A stretch of 64,000 bases of DNA from Pelobates cultripes (taxonomy: Eukaryota; Chordata; Amphibia; Anura; Pelobatidae), in NCBI GenBank assembly GCA_933207985.1, contig OW240921.1, forward strand, positions 21,590,626 to 21,654,625. The letters run 5' to 3'. This document shows, piece by piece, positions 35,100 through 53,126 of the stretch (within the stretch, counting starts at the first letter, position 1; each line of letters starts with the position of its first letter). The position numbers and the translations under genes are program-made. The notes beneath the pieces are model-generated. The model did not search any database. It was not told the origin of the DNA and saw only the letters and a list, made by a program, of their open reading frames with translations.

Positions 35100-37497
35100 C
35101 TCTTACTTTCCCTGCCCCTGCCCTATCTTTTTCTTCCTTTGAAGTTCACACTGTCTGCCTATTTAAACCCACTCCTTTAAGAATTGCCATCATTTATCCC
35201 CCTAGTCATACTAGGCTATTCATTGAACACTTCTCTTCCTGGCTACCCCACTTCCTCTTCTCTTGCATTGCTTCATTTATATTTGGGGACTTTATTATCC
35301 CAATCAACAACCCTACCTGGCCTGATGCCTCTCGACTGCTCTCTTTAACCTCCTCCTTTGGCCCCACGCAATGGTCTAACTCAGCAACTCACACAGCGGG
35401 ATCTCATGTTACCAATCTCACCAATCAGCGTACCGCCTCCAATCTCTCTAATGTTCCATTTCCTCTATATAACCACCATCTGCTGAACTTTTATATTGGC
35501 ATATCCTGTACCCAAGTTACACCACCATTAGCACACCAATCTCGCTGAAATCTCCACTGTCTTGACCTACAGCGATTCTCCATCAATTTCCATACTCTTT
35601 CACCATTCACAAACCTCACCTGCTTTAGCTCTGCAACCTCATTCTACAGCTCTACCCTCTCCTCTCAACTAGATATCATGGCACCTCCTACATTGAAATG
35701 CAGCAAGCGCCCCCAGTCACAACCTTGGCACACCAAGCTGACCAGGTACCTCCAAAAATGTACCAGAAATTCTGAACGCTGCTGGAGAAAGTCTTGATCT
35801 GTATCTCACTTAGTCCACTATAAATCTATGCTACTCATACAGTTTGGCTCTTTCCTCTGTAAAATAAAATGACTTCAATACCTTCATAACTACTCTCTCC
35901 CACAAATCCAAACACCTCCTTTGCATTTTTAATTCTCTCTTTAACCCTGTTGCTGCTCCTTCTACTAACTTGACTGCTGCACACTTTACAACTCAATTCA
36001 CTGAGAAGATTGCTACAATCAGGGAAGAAATCTCTTATCTCTCTCCTGCCCCTACCTATATTTCCCCCAACTCCTGACTCACCGCTGTTCTATGCTCACT
36101 CACACCAGCTACAGAAGAAAACGTTTCTGCTCTGCTCCAGTCTTCCCACCCCATCTCCTGTTCCCTTCATACTATTCCCTCATATCTCATTTACACTGTG
36201 TCTCCTTTTCTTGCCCTGCATCTCACTGCTGAGAAAGTTAAATACATAAGATTGACCAACTTCCTCGAATCCAACTCTCTGTTTTATCCACTTCAGTCTG
36301 GATTCCGCACTCGTTACCCTGTTGAAACAGCTCTGACCAAAGTGTCCAATGATTAAATCTAGTGGTCACTATTCTATTACTAATTCTCCTTGATCTTTCT
36401 GCTGTATTTGATCATCAACAACTTTTTCAGTCTAAGAGACACTGCTCTTTCCTCCTACCTCTTTCTTCCTAACTCTACTGCTCTTTCAGTGTTTCTTTCT
36501 CTGGCTCTGCTGTCTTCTCTGCAACTCGTCTCTGTTGGTGTTCCCCAAGGTTCTGTCCTTGGCCCCCTGCTGTTCTCGATCTACACAGCCTCCCTTGGTA
36601 AACCCATCTTTGGCTTCCAATATAATTTCAATGCAGGTGACATGCAAATCTATTTGTTCTCTCCTGCTGTCCCTCTTGACTTGTGTCTCTGACTGCCTCT
36701 CTGCTATTTCTAACTGGATGGTTACTCACTTCCTTAAACGTAACTTGTCAAAAACAGAACAAAGTCAACTGTATTAATATCAGCTCTACCTCTCAGGCTC
36801 GCTGCCTATGTGTTCTCTTTGACTCCAACCTCTCCTTCACACCTCATGTCCAGTCAATCGCCAAATCCTGCCGCATCCATCTCAAAAACATAGAACACAT
36901 CCACCCTTATTTAACGCTTAAGGAGGCTAATGAGCTGGTCCATGTCGCTATCCTTTGTCACCTTAACTACTGGAATCCGTTTCTCAGTGGTCTTACCTGT
37001 TTCCAAATTGCCACATTACAGTCTATAATGTGGCGGTAAGGCTCATCTTCCAGTCCACCCATACCTCCCATGCATCACCCATCTCAGTCCCTACATTGGC
37101 CATATAGGGATAAATTTAAAATTCAGATACGTGCTTACAAATCTTTACATAACGATGCTCCTACCTACCTTTCCTCCCTAATACTCAGGTGTGTCTCGTC
37201 TAAGCCCCTACACTACACCGAATACTTGCTTTTATCCTGTTTGTACTCTCTCCCCTGATGCTTACCTCAATGAAATTGTTAATAGCTTTCCCTTCCCGCA
37301 CCTTGCTTCCTCTCCTGTAAGTGTCATCCAAAAAAATCACTAAGCCCTCAGTGAAAACTATTCTAGCAACTTACTTTTCTACCATTCCCTTACCTTTTGT
37401 TTCATTATACCCCACTCTGGTTACAATTACTTGTGTGATAGTTCACCTATTGTACAGCGCTGTGGAATTTGTTGGCGCTTTATAAATAATAATAATA
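35100..37497 (+). mobile_element. CR1/L2-type LINE, decayed
   Basis: A long stretch, pyrimidine-rich on the plus strand, whose broken frames read as a non-LTR retrotransposon. The endonuclease end has a FGDF motif followed by IPINNPTWPDASRLL (35,285-35,335). The reverse transcriptase has LLDLS-x-[23 protein letters not shown] (36,537-36,596), then a damaged active site reading NAGD in place of YADD, and the downstream SISNWM, SFTPHVQSIAKSC and RCVSSKPL segments. It ends with ttggcgctttataaataat and a (TAA)n tail, as in CR1/L2 groups. Many stops and frameshifts show it is dead. It lies on the same strand as RPS19, about 1.2 kb upstream. Confidence 0.85.
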
Positions 37498-37654
37498 AGG
37501 CAACATTCCAAGCACCACAATAATTTCAGTTTGCTGTAGTTGTTATGGTGCCTTAATGACCCCTCCCTATTTTAAGTATGTTTTTGAATGGTTTTACTTC
37601 TTATTTGGGGTGTGCTGGGGGCTACTCCCCATCTCCCCTACTAACGTGGGAGAG
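37498..37654. repeat. MITE-end-like fragment between two LINE ends
   Basis: It contains caccacaataatttcagttt and gctgtagttgttatggtgcc, the inverted pair seen at the ends of the TTAA-type MITEs, but no intact termini. Confidence 0.35.
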
Positions 37655-37815
37655 CAAGAATTTATATTATTATTATTATGATATTTATAGAGCGCCGTCA
37701 AATTCCGCAGCGCTTTACAATGGGTGGACGAACAGACATGTAGTTGTAACCAGACAAGTTGGACACACAGGAACAGAGGGGTTGAGGACCCTGCTCAATG
37801 AGCTTACATGGAACT
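37655..37815 (-). mobile_element. 3' end of the same LINE family, inverted
   Basis: Reverse complement of the LINE 3' terminus: attattattatgatatttat, then agcgccgtcaaattccgcag, gttgaggaccctgctcaatg and agcttacatgg. It forms an inverted pair with the LINE end at 37,440-37,497 across ~150 bp. Confidence 0.8.
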
Positions 37816-38579
37816 TCCATTAGCCCTCCTGAGCTAAACTCTGCTGTGCATTGGCTAAGAGGGGCAAAGCTTCAAGTTTTATGGCTGAAGTTATGAAGGC
37901 GAGGAACAGCACCCAGCAGACCTGTAAGAAATCAAACCATTCTAAAACAGCTTGACTACGTACACCAATACAGTACCAGCAGACTGGTACTGTATCGGTG
38001 CTTTGAGTGTTCTTTTTATTTTATTAATTTTTTTGCTGTATCTACAGGAAAATTAGAAATCGGAATGAAGTTGTTATGGTGCTAGAAGGTCCCTGATGCC
38101 AGCTTACTTCAAGGGCTAAACCGTTAACGGTTAACAGTTAAACCCCACAGTTTTCTCTCGGGCACCATGCAGGTTTGGATACGGAGCCTCTAGAAAAGTT
38201 GGACATTGGGATAGAAAAGAGGGACAGAGGGATTTGGGATCAAAATAGAGACTGTCCTTCCTAAATAGGGACACTTAGGAGGTATTCACTGCATTACTCA
38301 CACAGTCTCACTGGTCACCAGGTTAATATAGATGATTTGGGGGGAAGGACTATTTTAGCCACAATATATTAATATATCCATATTCATTTTATTTCCCTCC
38401 AATCTGACCAACCCTAAGTGTAACTTGTCAGAAATTTTAAATAATCTCATATTTTAAGCCAATAATAATAATAATAAATGAAAGCACAGCTGTGAGTCTT
38501 TCTGATTAGTTGTTTTGGTTTTTGGTTTTTTTTTGCCTATAATTTGAAATTCACTCTACATTCCATGCAATCTGCTGAC
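37816..38579. other. RPS19 upstream DNA, no gene
   Basis: MITE-like fragment phrases (gaagttgttatggtgctaga, ~38,065) and an (AAT)n run at 38,461-38,476. No coding features are seen. Confidence 0.4.
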
Positions 38580-38789
38580 AGCATGCTGAGAGGCGGAAGT
38601 GAGCCTGCTCTGCGTTCCAAACCCAATCGAGGTCTGAGACGCAGTTAGTCACTCCCCCCTGGCTTCGAATCCCCTGACCAATCGCTGTGTTCGTTTCCGC
38701 CAGCTCTCGTGACGTCACCGCGTTCCCCTTCTTCTGCGCACGGGAGACCCCGTTGGTCCCTTTTCCCTTCTCGCCTGCACAGAGAGAAG
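38580..38789 (+). promoter_or_regulatory. RPS19 promoter and TOP start region
   Basis: GC- and CpG-rich block just before the first splice donor. Sites seen: an ETS/GABP-type CGGAAGT at 38,594-38,600; CCAAT boxes at 38,623-38,627 and 38,678-38,682; and a perfect CRE palindrome TGACGTCA at 38,710-38,717. No TATA box is seen. A 16-nt pyrimidine tract at 38,757-38,772 is the expected 5'-TOP start used by ribosomal protein genes to tie translation to mTOR signalling. The CpG-rich zone continues into intron 1 to about 39,060. Confidence 0.8.
38757..38789 (+). other. rps19: RPS19 exon 1, non-coding 5' UTR
   Basis: Starts in the pyrimidine tract (exact start uncertain by a few bases) and ends at the donor gagaag|gtgagc. 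It has no ATG. The start codon is the first three bases of exon 2, as in the human gene. Confidence 0.75.
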
Positions 38790-39160
38790 GTGAGCGCGGC
38801 CTGTGTGAGGCCTAGCAAGGGCTGGAAGCCGGGGATTTTCCTGGATTTGTGACGGGCGGGGAGGGCCTTGGCCGGGGGCTGGCAGTGTGGTGCTGCCCGG
38901 GGGGTGTATTTCACATTCTGGGGACTCGGCTCCGTTGTGCAGCGTGGCCCTCGGTGTGGCCATGGGGCTCCGGCGGGCGGCTGCTGCTTCCTGTCCCTGT
39001 CTGAGATCCCTCATTGCTCCCTCCAGGCCCATACACTGCCCCACGTGACCTGCTAATGGTGGGAGATTGGCTTTAACCCCCTAATCATATAGCACACACC
39101 ATGCTGGGTAATGGCTGCATGCTAGCACTCCTTATACAGCACTCCCAAGGACTCCCAGCC

Positions 39161-39306
39161 AGGCACATGGCTGGCTGAGTGTCCTGAGAGTCAATCAATG
39201 GTATTAGCACATGGCTGGCTGAGAGTCAATCAATGGTATTAGCACATGGCTGGCTGAGTGTCCTGAGAGTCAATCAATGGTATTAGCACATGGCTGGCTG
39301 AGAGCC
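39161..39306. repeat. short tandem repeat in RPS19 intron 1
   Basis: Four partial or complete copies of gcacatggctggctgag + (tgtcctga) + gagtcaatcaatggtatta. The unit alternates between about 49 and 41 bp depending on whether the 8-bp insert is present. Confidence 0.85.
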
Positions 39307-39630
39307 CTACTAAAGGTAGCCATCAATGGTTTTGCTCCTAGTTCTCCTGAATTGTTGAAGATCTAATACTTCTAAAGCTGCCTATTATAATAGATTTTTG
39401 TTTGTGGGTGGAGGTATGGTATAAGAACTGATGCAGCCAGACACACTAGGGGGTGTTTGAGGAGGCTTCTGCATAAGTGATATTGGCTTTTTTTTTTTTG
39501 GTCTTGCACAGCACACAATGAAACCTCTCTTGGTGTCTTAAGATTTTGGCGAGTTGCTGAGAGTTTTAGGTGTATCAGACAACTTTAATTGTATAATTTC
39601 TTGTGTAACATCCAGAAATTTTTTTTTTAG

Positions 39631-46267
<6,637 letters not shown>

Positions 46268-46274
46268 TATCATA

Positions 46275-46288
46275 AATAAACTAATAAA
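46275..46288 (+). terminator. RPS19 polyadenylation signals
   Basis: Two AATAAA hexamers at 46,275-46,280 and 46,283-46,288, only 8-21 nt after the stop, fitting the very short 3' UTRs of ribosomal protein mRNAs. Confidence 0.85.
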
Positions 46289-46299
46289 CATCCAGTTTC

Positions 46300-47516
46300 C
46301 AAATATCCTGGCCTTCTCATTTTTGTATATTCTTTGACTATAAATGTAAAGCACCGGCTCTGTAACAGATGTAGTGTTGAAGCGGCCGTAAACTGTCTGG
46401 AACTTTATTTTACACATTTACTTTTTTATTTTAGCATGCGTTGTGCCAGGTGAGTAATTTGTTGGAACGGTTTTTGGGGGAGCTTTAGTAAATTGAGATG
46501 TCAAACCCTGGTCTATTGAGCTTCTGACTGAATACGTTCACAGGACTTGCAACGTGCTAATTTATTGGAGTTTTTCTCTAAATTTTGAGATTTCATTTAT
46601 AAACTACAGTGATGGTAAATGTGCTTTTATTTGGTGGATTTTATCGCCTGTATTGGCTGACAGAGGATCTAGTCACGACAGTTCCAGGTTTCCATGGTGA
46701 GAATATATTTCAATTATAAAATGATGGGAAGATGGCAGATTGGAATTTAGGGACTGCAATTTGAGGCCAATAAGGTCTTGAATGTACTAAGGTTCCACAT
46801 ACATAATCAATTTTTTTTATTTTTTTTACGTTTGCTGCATTGTCCGTTTACCAAAGCCTATCTAAATACAAATCAGAGGTGGTCAGTGCTCTGCACCTCG
46901 ACTACAGGCTACAGAGAGCCAGAAGCTCTCAGCTAATGAACAAGCCTATTACTGCAGCATACCATCTCCGTTGGACAGGGAGTGGACACCAGGTTAGGAC
47001 TTCCAGGGAATTTCCGGTACCAAAACTAGTTCCGGATGTGATCCTTTTAAATTATATACTGTAGTTATAGAGAACTTCTTCTGTACGATCTGTAAGCGGC
47101 AAATGAAGCCCGTTGGGTCAAATGTAGCTTGTAAGAACAAGTTAATGATGCAGCTAAAGCTGTGGACATGAGATGGTCAGTGGTGTAGTCAAAACGTATA
47201 CATATGAATTGGTGAATAAATATAGCGGTGGGTAGAGTTGCTGACGTTTTGTAGGCAAGAGTTAAAGGAACACCAACGTTGGAATAAGAACCTGTATTTT
47301 GAATGCCACTGTCTCTATCCATATACATCCAATGCGTTTAATAGTAAAACATTAAATCCAATGCTTTCCTATAACCTGCAAAACATGTTTCTCAGTTGAA
47401 GCAGAAGTGCCTCTAGTGGTTTAGTGTGACAGCCAATACACAGGCACTTTCAACACTTCAATGTATCAACTGCCTCTTTGCAGAAACTAATATTCTTATC
47501 TTGTAGGGTTAAACCT
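46300..47516. other. downstream of RPS19, no gene recognised
   Basis: Unique AT-rich sequence. In human, CD79A lies next to RPS19, but no immunoglobulin-domain exon was recognised here. Confidence 0.35.
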
Positions 47517-47606
47517 AAAGGACCACTGCACCCATTGAGAAGAAATTGACTTTAGTGGTCCTTTTAAATTAAGGGAGAGTTATTTAATTATATATCTCCC
47601 TCAATT
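47517..47606. repeat. two adjacent small palindromes
   Basis: 47,517-47,567 starts aaaggaccac and ends gtggtccttttaa, and looks like a minimal MITE made of little more than its ends. 47,569-47,606 (attaagggagag / ctccctcaattta) forms a second palindrome joining it to the next MITE. Confidence 0.6.
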
Positions 47607-47743
47607 TAAAGGACCACTAAAGTCACCAAAGTTCACATTACTAAAGCACACATGCATTAATTTTACAAGGATAAACAGACATACTTTTTCTGTCAACAGA
47701 TAACCAGTGTGAGAGTGACAAACTCTGCTCTTAGTTTATCCTT

Positions 47744-47976
47744 AAAGTAATAGAGGTCCAGGCACTTTATTAGGAACCACAAGAGCAACGTTTGACAAAT
47801 ACCTTTTGGGGTCGAAACGTTGCTGTTGTGGTTCCTAATAAAGTGCCTGTCTTGAACCAAGGAGTGCCTGGACCTCTTACTTTGCTAATGTTTGGAAATC
47901 TGGTGTTTGATTCCGGCTCAGCAAGCACCCTGCCTCAGATTTGTGGGAGTGAGTGCAGTTGCACATATACTATTCC
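47744..47976 (+). mobile_element. Penelope-like short element with 12-bp target duplication
   Basis: Flanked by TAGTTTATCCTT on both sides (47,732-47,743 and 47,977-47,988), so the boundaries are exact. The first half is a long hairpin: 47,753-47,790 pairs with 47,818-47,875, and the loop region contains ttgacaa ... ggggtcgaaac. Target duplications of this length and a GAAAC-bearing hairpin fit a Penelope-like or retrozyme-like element. It has no coding capacity. Confidence 0.55.
47792..47817 (+). ncRNA. hammerhead ribozyme-like core (degenerate)
   Basis: TTGACAA at 47,792-47,798 stands where the hammerhead CUGANGA core would be. It is followed by an imperfect stem (acc/ggg around tttt) and GAAAC at 47,814-47,818. 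The strands before and after pair in a long stem. Positions equivalent to C3 and G8 are T and A. Activity is unlikely. Confidence 0.3.
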
Positions 47977-48249
47977 TAGTTTATCCTTGACCAACTGTCT
48001 AAATGATCTTGATACTGTTATTATGGTGCTTGTAGTGTTCCTTTTAATGTATAATTGAACTTTTTTTTTTTTTTAACAGGGTTATTTACAAAAGTGGGAA
48101 TTGAAAATAGATTCAGAGTGAATTTAAAGCCAATATAACCAAACTTGAAAGTGTATTAGCAACTCAGCTATGTTTGCAGTATGTCTACTTTCACTATGAA
48201 TTCCTAATGATTCGAAGTAATGTCATGACATCGGTGTATCGTGTGGGTT

Positions 48250-49140
48250 GAACATTCTGTTATTACACCATCGGGGCAGCAAAAATCCTTGCACCGGCCC
48301 TGGGTAGAATTGGCAGGGTAAAGTGGCATTGAAAGAGCACAGCAAGCTTGCAAAGATGGGCTGCTGCAGGAAGATCCATGAGAGGAGGAATAGTTTTATA
48401 AGGAGAGAAAAGAAGTTCCATGTTGGAAAGTTTGTGTTTTAGAAAACCAGTGAACATCCAATTAGAGATGGTAGAAAGCAGGGATCGGTGTATTTTTAGT
48501 GTTTTTTTTTTTAATACAGATTTTCTGTACATTTTTCCATTTTGAAAAAAATACTTTCTACGCACACTCTTAACTACCTTTCCAACAGCTTCCCCTCTCT
48601 AACTCTCGCAGCAAATGTGCTGCGTTGCCATGGTAACCCATGGCAACATTCTGGCGGTTGCGGGAGTTAGACAGGGCAGCTGCTGGAAAGGTAAGTAAGA
48701 GTGTGCTGGGACCCCCAGGACCCTGATGGCGGCCCTGGTCTGCAATAACGGAATCTTTATTGGCCGATACCGTTATTGCTGAAAATACAGAATATGGGCC
48801 AGACTGATAATCGGTCGATCCCTAGTTGAAACCTATCTGTAGACTTGTTCTAGGACAGCTTGAGAGGAGAAATATATCTGGTTGATATTCGGGTAGTAGT
48901 GGAATCTAAAATAATTAGCAAGTTTGAGAGAGGTAGTATAAAGTAGGAAACAGTGCCTTGGGCGGGGGGAGCACATGTTCCGAGAAAAGGAGACACCGAA
49001 TGATCGTTTGGAGAGATCCGAGAATCGTGAAAGAGTAATGTCATGAAGATCAAGGGTGAATGAAAGCTATAGGAAATGAGGTCAGTAGTGAACCAGCCGC
49101 AAGAGGAAGAGGTCAATTAGATGAACCAGCTTTGATATTT
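48250..49140 (-). mobile_element. LINE fragment (CR1/L2 group), minus strand
   Basis: Minus-strand frames contain LSTISNWMFTGFLKHKLSN (about 48,420-48,480), like the xSISNWMxxxFLKLNLSKTE segment after the RT active site of this LINE group. A second open stretch lies at 48,850-49,116. It is broken by the hAT-like element at 48,479-48,824. Too decayed for finer placement. Confidence 0.55.
48479..48824. mobile_element. non-autonomous hAT-type element
   Basis: Begins CAGGGATCGGTG and ends ggtcgatcccta, giving short imperfect inverted ends. The bases just outside, gtagaaag and gttgaaac, agree at 6 of 8, consistent with an old 8-bp hAT target duplication. The interior holds a GC-rich inverted repeat (cagcttcccctctctaactc paired with gggagttagacagggcagctg). 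Confidence 0.55.
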
Positions 49141-49866
49141 AGAAACATTATCTAGAAAATCTGATCTATATATTTTTTTAATGAATATATTGAACCAGTG
49201 AAACACCATTTTGTCAGTGTGTTGTCATATTAAATAAGGATATCACCTTTAGCAGATGCTATCATTAAAATAAAACCGGCTCTGGACATTTCAAAGCATA
49301 GGAGCCTTCTTATTGTAACTCAATTTGGACATGAGAGAAAAAAAAAAAAGCGTACAATTGTCCAATCAGACTGAAAATGCTCGCGCATTTACCCATTTTA
49401 CTAAATCTGCTTTTGTATGTTAGTAGTTCTGGTTGGGACTTTTTAGTCTTTTTTTCCCCATTAATTATTCTAATACAGAATTCTTGGACTGGAAACGTTG
49501 GATGTTGGAAAGAAGGGTAGAATGCATTAACATTGTAGGAAAACGTTTGATTTCCAAATATCTATATTTATTTATAGGGACACTCCACTGCCCAAATAAA
49601 CAAAAACAACTAATCACTGTTTAGTAAATCTACTCCAAATTAAAGTATTCAGACTTTAATATTTTTACTCGTTCCTTTCTGAAATTACCCATGACGAATC
49701 TCCCAAGACTCTGTTATAACGTACCTGCAACCAAAAAAAAGTGAACTACTAGCAATTATATACCTGTCAAATCCTACCCTGAATTTTGGCCCACTCTGTA
49801 TATGATGGCAATATGTTATGGGGGGTGAAGTTCCACAACAATATTAAATAAAAAAAAAAACTAATT
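49141..49866. other. repeat remnants, no gene
   Basis: A MITE-like start (tagggacactccactgccc) lies at about 49,577. The rest is AT-rich with poly(A) tracts. Confidence 0.35.
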
Positions 49867-50143
49867 ATAACTAAAGAAAGTTAATATAAACAAAGTTCTG
49901 AGTCCTGATGGTATTCACCCATGAGTACATAAGGAGCTAAGTGTGGAAATAAGTGAACCTCTGTATTTAATCTTTCCAGATTCTTTTCTTTCAGGAATTG
50001 TAACGAAAGATTCGAAAAGGCAGATGTAGATCCTATATTCCAAAAGAGTGCAAAATCTTTGCCTGGAAATTATAGTCCTTTGAGCTTAACTTCTGTGGCA
50101 GGAAAAGGTGTCCCTCCCAACAGATTAATGATCAAACTAAAAG
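49867..50143 (+). mobile_element. LINE reverse-transcriptase fragment, copy 1
   Basis: Reads (with breaks) as GIHP-x-VLKELSVEISEPLY, then the KSLPGNYSPLSLTSVAGKG block, the standard N-terminal RT region of CR1-like LINEs. Copy 2 at 51,068-51,346 is about 96% identical with the same two endpoints. Confidence 0.75.
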
Positions 50144-51067
50144 AATATGTGTTTCTATGTAACTATATAGAAAATTCCAAATGTATTGGCACTCTCATAT
50201 CTGTGGTAGTGCTGGTATCAAGGTCGCCCAAAAAATACCTACAATTGGATATAGAAAACGTATGTGATACCGTACTCACGTATAATGCAAAAACCGTAAA
50301 AGTCAAAACAACAAGTGGTGAGACCTGTCCACAAAGGGACTAACCTAAGGATCAAGAATATTGCTTTTTTTTGTGAAATAAATAATTTTTTTGAATTATA
50401 CTTGAGTGCGGTATCACATACTTTTTCTATAATTATAACTATATGATCTGTTGTTGCAGCACCATTTCTTCTGATAGCAATCAATCAACTTTTTTCCCAT
50501 TAATCATCATTTTATTTTTTGGGGCGCCATGGGTGAAACTCTGAATTATACGAACATGTTCAGTAATTGCGCTAGCCATTTGCACAATTATGTATGGCAC
50601 TTCAGTGATATGGAATTTGGATGATTAGTGTATAGGCCCAAATTCGAATGCACAAGGCTTGTAATTAGTATTGGTTTCTTGTTGCATTCCAAATGGTCAC
50701 TAGATGGTGCTGTGTATCTAACTGCGAAAGCAGCACCTACATAGAAAATAAGAATTATAACTGCTAAGTTAGGTGTGTGTGTAACTGCATACCTCCCAAG
50801 CAAAAAACCTGTGAGCAAATTCTGACCATGTGTGCGTTCTCTCAAAGAGGTGTATGCACATTCACAGTGCTCCCAAGTGTCCCTATTTAGCAGAGCCAAT
50901 CCCTATTTTGAACCAGAGTTCACTAGTTCTCTTTTTCTAGAAGCTCCATATTGTTTTAAATAACTAATTTTCCTCAGTAAATATTAAGGAAGAACCTATG
51001 GCAAGAGATATGCAAATTATTTCTGCAGAAAAATTGTGAATGATTGATTTAAGACAAGGTACTAAAG
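50144..51067. other. AT-rich DNA with an inverted repeat
   Basis: acgtatgtgataccgtactc (50,259-50,278) returns inverted near 50,401-50,425 (gagtgcggtatcacatactt). It may be another Penelope-type or fold-back remnant. No gene. Confidence 0.4.
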
Positions 51068-51346
51068 CAGCTAAAGAAAGTTAATATAAACAAAGTTCTT
51101 AGTCCTGACGGTATTCACCCATGAGTACTTAAGGAGCTAAGTGTGGAAATAAGTGAACCTCTGTATTTAATCTTTCAAAATACTTTTCTTTCAGGAATTG
51201 TAATGAAAGATTGGAAAAGGCAGATGTAGATCCTATATTCAAAAAGAGTGCAAAATCTTTGCCTGGAAATTATAGTCCTTTGAGCTTAACTTCTGTGGCA
51301 GGAAAAGGTGTCCCTCCCAACAGATTAATGATCAAACTAAAAGAAA
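51068..51346 (+). mobile_element. LINE reverse-transcriptase fragment, copy 2
   Basis: Same segment as 49,867-50,143, with a longer open frame here (EKADVDPIFKKSAKSLPGNY from 51,211). It ends abruptly after ctaaaagaa, where the DIRS sequence seems to begin. Confidence 0.75.
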
Positions 51347-52562
51347 TTGTTCTGGAGGAAAAAAAGATTTTCCTAGTCTTGACGTCAGAAAATATAGATT
51401 TTATTAAAGACAGGAGTATTATGCATTACCTTTCTTTATTAAACTCCGGCAGCAAAGAAATTTAAATAAAATTTAGTTAACAATAGAGAAAAAAAACAGC
51501 CAATAACTGAAATGGAAATCTTTAATAGCCGGTCAGTATCCAGCATGAACTATATAATGAATGATCCCTAAATTTACTTCCTCGTTCGAGCTGCAATGTT
51601 ATAAGAAATAATTAATAGAACAAACTCTGTGGATAATAAACGTTCCAAATCTTGAAACTCTGACCTCGATTAAAGATAAACATATGTACGAATTGTAAAT
51701 CAAATTGCAAAGCTACTTTTGAAATATGCATGTTAGGTCTAAAATAAAACCTTTTTAACGTAGATTCTGAAGACCAAGCTGCAGCTGTTAGTAAATCTGA
51801 CAAAGTGACAAAGATCCCACTGCCTGAAAAACTTTAGTAGACATAGCTCCTCTGGAAGAGTGAGCTCCTAATATAGAAACATCATTACCTGCCATAGACA
51901 TAGTTTGTCTTACCCATCTGGCTAAAGATGTAGAAGAGACAGGAAGAAAAGGCTTGCGAAAAGAGATTAGTAATTGAGAGAAATTGAAATGTTTAATAGA
52001 TCAGGTTTTGAGTTCATATATTTGTAGACAGTTGACAACACATAAAAGAGGATGATCGGAAAAAGGATTGAAAACAGAGCGGAGATTAGTTTTTGTGCGT
52101 CTAACAATAGAAAAATAAACACCATCGGGAGTATACTATTATTTAAATCTAAATCTCTAACATCAGAGACTCTTTTAAAGGAAATGAGGCAAGATAATAC
52201 AGTGTGTTTAGGTGAATGAATTTAAGGGATTATTGAATCTTGGGGTGACACCAAAATTTAATTACTTGGAGAACCAGATTAACATCCCATGTAGAATATT
52301 TAGGGAGGGAGGGGGCGTTTAAATCGAATTCCAATCCGCTACTGTATTGGAAAGACCGGGAAGATATTCTGCTTGCAAAATTATTTATCGCTCGGAGCAA
52401 AATTCTTTGGCAGTGCCCGCCAGTGGTTTGGATTTTGCACCTCCCAAGCGGTTTACATATTGAACTGCTGAAATATTGTCCATCTTGTGGAGGACATAGC
52501 AATGAACTTTTCTTTTGCAAAACTGCATAAAGCGAAAAATCCTTTTCTAGGAAGTTTATATG
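51347..52562 (-). pseudogene. DIRS retroelement: RNase H end and tyrosine recombinase
   Basis: Minus strand, reading down from 52,562. It resumes RNase H sequence (FALCSFAKEKF, then a decayed YVNRLGG-type block), then a WDVNLVLQVIKFW segment typical of the start of DIRS recombinases, and near 51,840-51,875 GAHSSRGAM, the H-x-x-R pair, followed by AAAWSSESTLKRFYFRP at about 51,740-51,800 with the likely nucleophilic Tyr. Stops and frameshifts interrupt it. It is continuous with 55,986-56,843 once the LINE insertion is discounted. Confidence 0.75.
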
Positions 52563-53126
52563 CATTTGAGACTTCCTCGAATCCAACTCACTGCTTGACC
52601 CGCTTCAGTCCGGATTCCGCACTCGTCACTCTGTTGAAACAATTGTGACCAAAGTATCCAATGGTTTAATCGCTGCCAAATCTCACAGCCATTACTCTAT
52701 CCCAGGCCCAGACTGGCCATCGGGCACACCGGGCAAATGCCCGGTGGCCGTGGAGCCGAGGCCGGCAGGGGAGTTCCCAGGATCTCTCCTGCCGGTCTAT
52801 GCAGGGCCGGCGCTATCCGAGCGCCGGCCCCGCTATGTTCCATGAAGGGCCGGTGGGGAGATCAAAGATCTCCCTCACCGGCCCACATGCACTCAAACGC
52901 GGCCGCCGGCGGGGAGAGAGGACCCGGCGGAGCTCTAACTTGCAGCTCCGCCGGGTTTCTCTCACGAGATCCGGACCGTTGCTATGGCAACCGGCCGGGT
53001 CTCGCGAGAGTGAACTCTAGCCCCAAAGGGCTAGAGTTCACTTACCACGAGGACCACCAGGGATGGCTGGCAGCAGCACGACCCCCCCTTCCAGACTACA
53101 GGTAAGAATAGAGGGGGGGTTAATAT

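Larger units (their letters stand above)
47606..48047. mobile_element. TTAA-type MITE carrying an insertion
   Basis: Starts TTAAAGGACCACTAAAGTC and ends gtagtgttccttttaa. It is interrupted by the 233-bp insertion at 47,744-47,976. Without it the MITE would be about 200 bp. Confidence 0.6.

Noticed and set aside
38661..38675. ggcttcgaatcccc, like a tRNA T-loop
   Set aside because: No D-arm, anticodon arm or acceptor pairing surrounds it. It is in the RPS19 promoter.
46300..47516. CD79A or another human RPS19 neighbour
   Set aside because: No immunoglobulin-like exon or ITAM motif is recognisable downstream of RPS19 in this window.
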